A stretch of 64,000 bases of DNA, from positions 10,865,001-10,929,000 of the forward strand of contig NC_132972.1 in assembly GCF_047496725.1 (NCBI RefSeq), in the 5' to 3' direction. The stretch is from Anoplolepis gracilipes (taxonomy: Eukaryota; Arthropoda; Insecta; Hymenoptera; Formicidae). Each line of letters opens with the position of its first letter. The stretch's first letter is position 1. Positions 62,636-64,000 of this stretch are shown one piece after another. The notes below the pieces were generated by a model, which was not told the origin of the DNA, made no database searches, and was given only the letters and a program-made list of their open reading frames with translations. The translations under genes were made by a program, and so were the position numbers.

Positions 62636-64000
62636 GTAAGTGAGCGTTTTCGCGCGAACTACATTTTCGAAATTAATCACCAAACTAGCAATCGACAATT
62701 TTCATTGATCTTTATTGATATAAACAATTCGCGCACGCGTCGTCGAGTTTCATAAGAAAATATCTCGTGATCGCTTGCAAGCGGAAGTGTGAAACATGTC
62801 GGTAATTACTGCCAACCAGGTAAAATATTTGTGTCAGTAAGTGACGCAAGATATTTCGATAAAAATGAATATAGAAAGTATATTTTTTCGTAATAAATTA
62901 TATATAGACATAATGTGGAACAGAAAAAGGAAGAATCGCGGCCAATTTATTCACAAACAATGATTGTAAATAATTATGCTCGGAAAAAAGGACAAACTTC
63001 CAAGACTTTGCAGGTGGTCACGTCATCTTTCGCATGACTAAATGTTGAAATGGAAAAATGAGAAATTCTGATTGTGCGATCATTTCGAACATTAAGTTCA
63101 CTCTTATCGACTGCTGCATTCTGTCACTATCCATTTAAAAATTTGGCCTATATTGCAAATACTTTATATTCTAAAATATTCTTTAGATAGGTGTTCTTGA
63201 GCCGACTATACTTTTTTCCAATAATATATACTGTATAAATAATCTAAATGTTAAATATTTCTATCAATTACAAATTATTATAAATTATAATCTGATTTTA
63301 TTTGAATATCAAGTTTAAATACAAAATTATGCTTATAAATTAATTGTTTAAATAATTTAATAATTTAAAATATATTAGGAAATTAATTCGTGTATTCGCA
63401 TAATATCTAAGTGCATGTTTTCTCTGACAATGAATAAATATATTAAATCGAACTTTATAAAATAGTTGCTGTTACAAGTTAACGTTTTAGAATTTTAAGA
63501 TTTCAAGTTTTTTTTTTATAACAATATTGCACACATGTGTTAAGTTATAGAATTGTATCTTTCTGCTATAGAATACAATGTTGTGCTTATATATTTATAT
63601 AAATATTAAAATTATAAATTTACGCGTAATTTAATGACTAAATAATGTTCTTTTCAATTGAATCAGGTCTGTCATTTTGTTCAGCTTTTTAATCACAAGA
63701 ACACTATAGAACCAATCACAGAACACTATGCTTTCTCACAACTCGATACAGATAAAATATGTATTTTAAGATCTTATACATTTTGCAATTAATTCTATGT
63801 CATATATCTTTACTTTTAATTTTCTTTAACTGTGATCGATACAAAGTTACAGTAATTTATAGCGAATAATTACGATTTCAAGTTGTCGCGTTGAATAAAA
63901 TCTGTTGTTTCTAGCATCGTCATCATTGTTAACTATTGTTATCGCAAATCGTCGCTATTCTACAAGTAGAATTTCCATGTTGTACAAGTGGCGTAATATT
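62636..64000 (+). other. NDRG intron, running off the right edge
   Basis: AT-rich after about 62760. I checked 62781-62819, which ends 'AACCAG|GTAAAA'. Joined in the required phase it meets a stop after three codons, so I did not call an exon. No poly(A) signal can be tied to the gene here. Confidence 0.6.

Noticed and set aside
62781..62819. Possible small NDRG exon ending AACCAG|GTAAAA
   Set aside because: In the phase set by the exon ending at 62635 it reaches a stop after three codons, and the in-frame codon before its ATG is also a stop.

Overview
The window is eukaryotic nuclear DNA, most likely from an insect and probably a hymenopteran such as an ant. It is strongly AT-rich, with many (TA)n tracts, small islands of higher GC, exons separated by long introns, GT-AG splice sites and short DNA-transposon remnants. 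The order-level assignment is inference. There are no operons, ribosome binding sites, CRISPR arrays or rRNA genes, and I recognised no tRNA gene.

The one gene I recognise with confidence is an NDRG-family gene (orthologue of Drosophila MESK2, vertebrate NDRG1-4) on the plus strand from about 40.4 kb to the right edge. Five consecutive core exons (56631-56830, 57005-57125, 59596-59884, 61964-62233, 62551-62635) join in frame. They encode the alpha/beta-hydrolase-like body; the C-terminal tail lies beyond the window. Two upstream exons each begin with an ATG and end in the same splice phase required by the exon at 56631. They are a long one at 40450-40664 and a very short one at 44455-44508. 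With the internal ATG at 56635 this suggests three alternative N termini. A GC-rich island at 34.15-35.35 kb with a strong splice donor, and a short donor-bearing segment at 43.3 kb, are candidate non-coding first exons.

A second probable gene lies on the plus strand at 21305-24717. Two exons join across a 2.9 kb intron into a 169-residue protein that I do not recognise, followed by a good poly(A) signal.

The rest (0-20 kb, 25-34 kb and the NDRG introns) is AT-rich non-coding DNA with scattered GC-elevated islands, probably regulatory, plus microsatellites, palindromes and a few weak exon candidates. The most striking structure is in the NDRG intron at 58.42-59.03 kb. It is a four-armed nested palindrome: one foldback element appears to sit in the loop of a related foldback element. 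A 153 bp hAT-type MITE with a perfect 8 bp target duplication lies at 44.66-44.81 kb, just downstream of the short alternative first exon.
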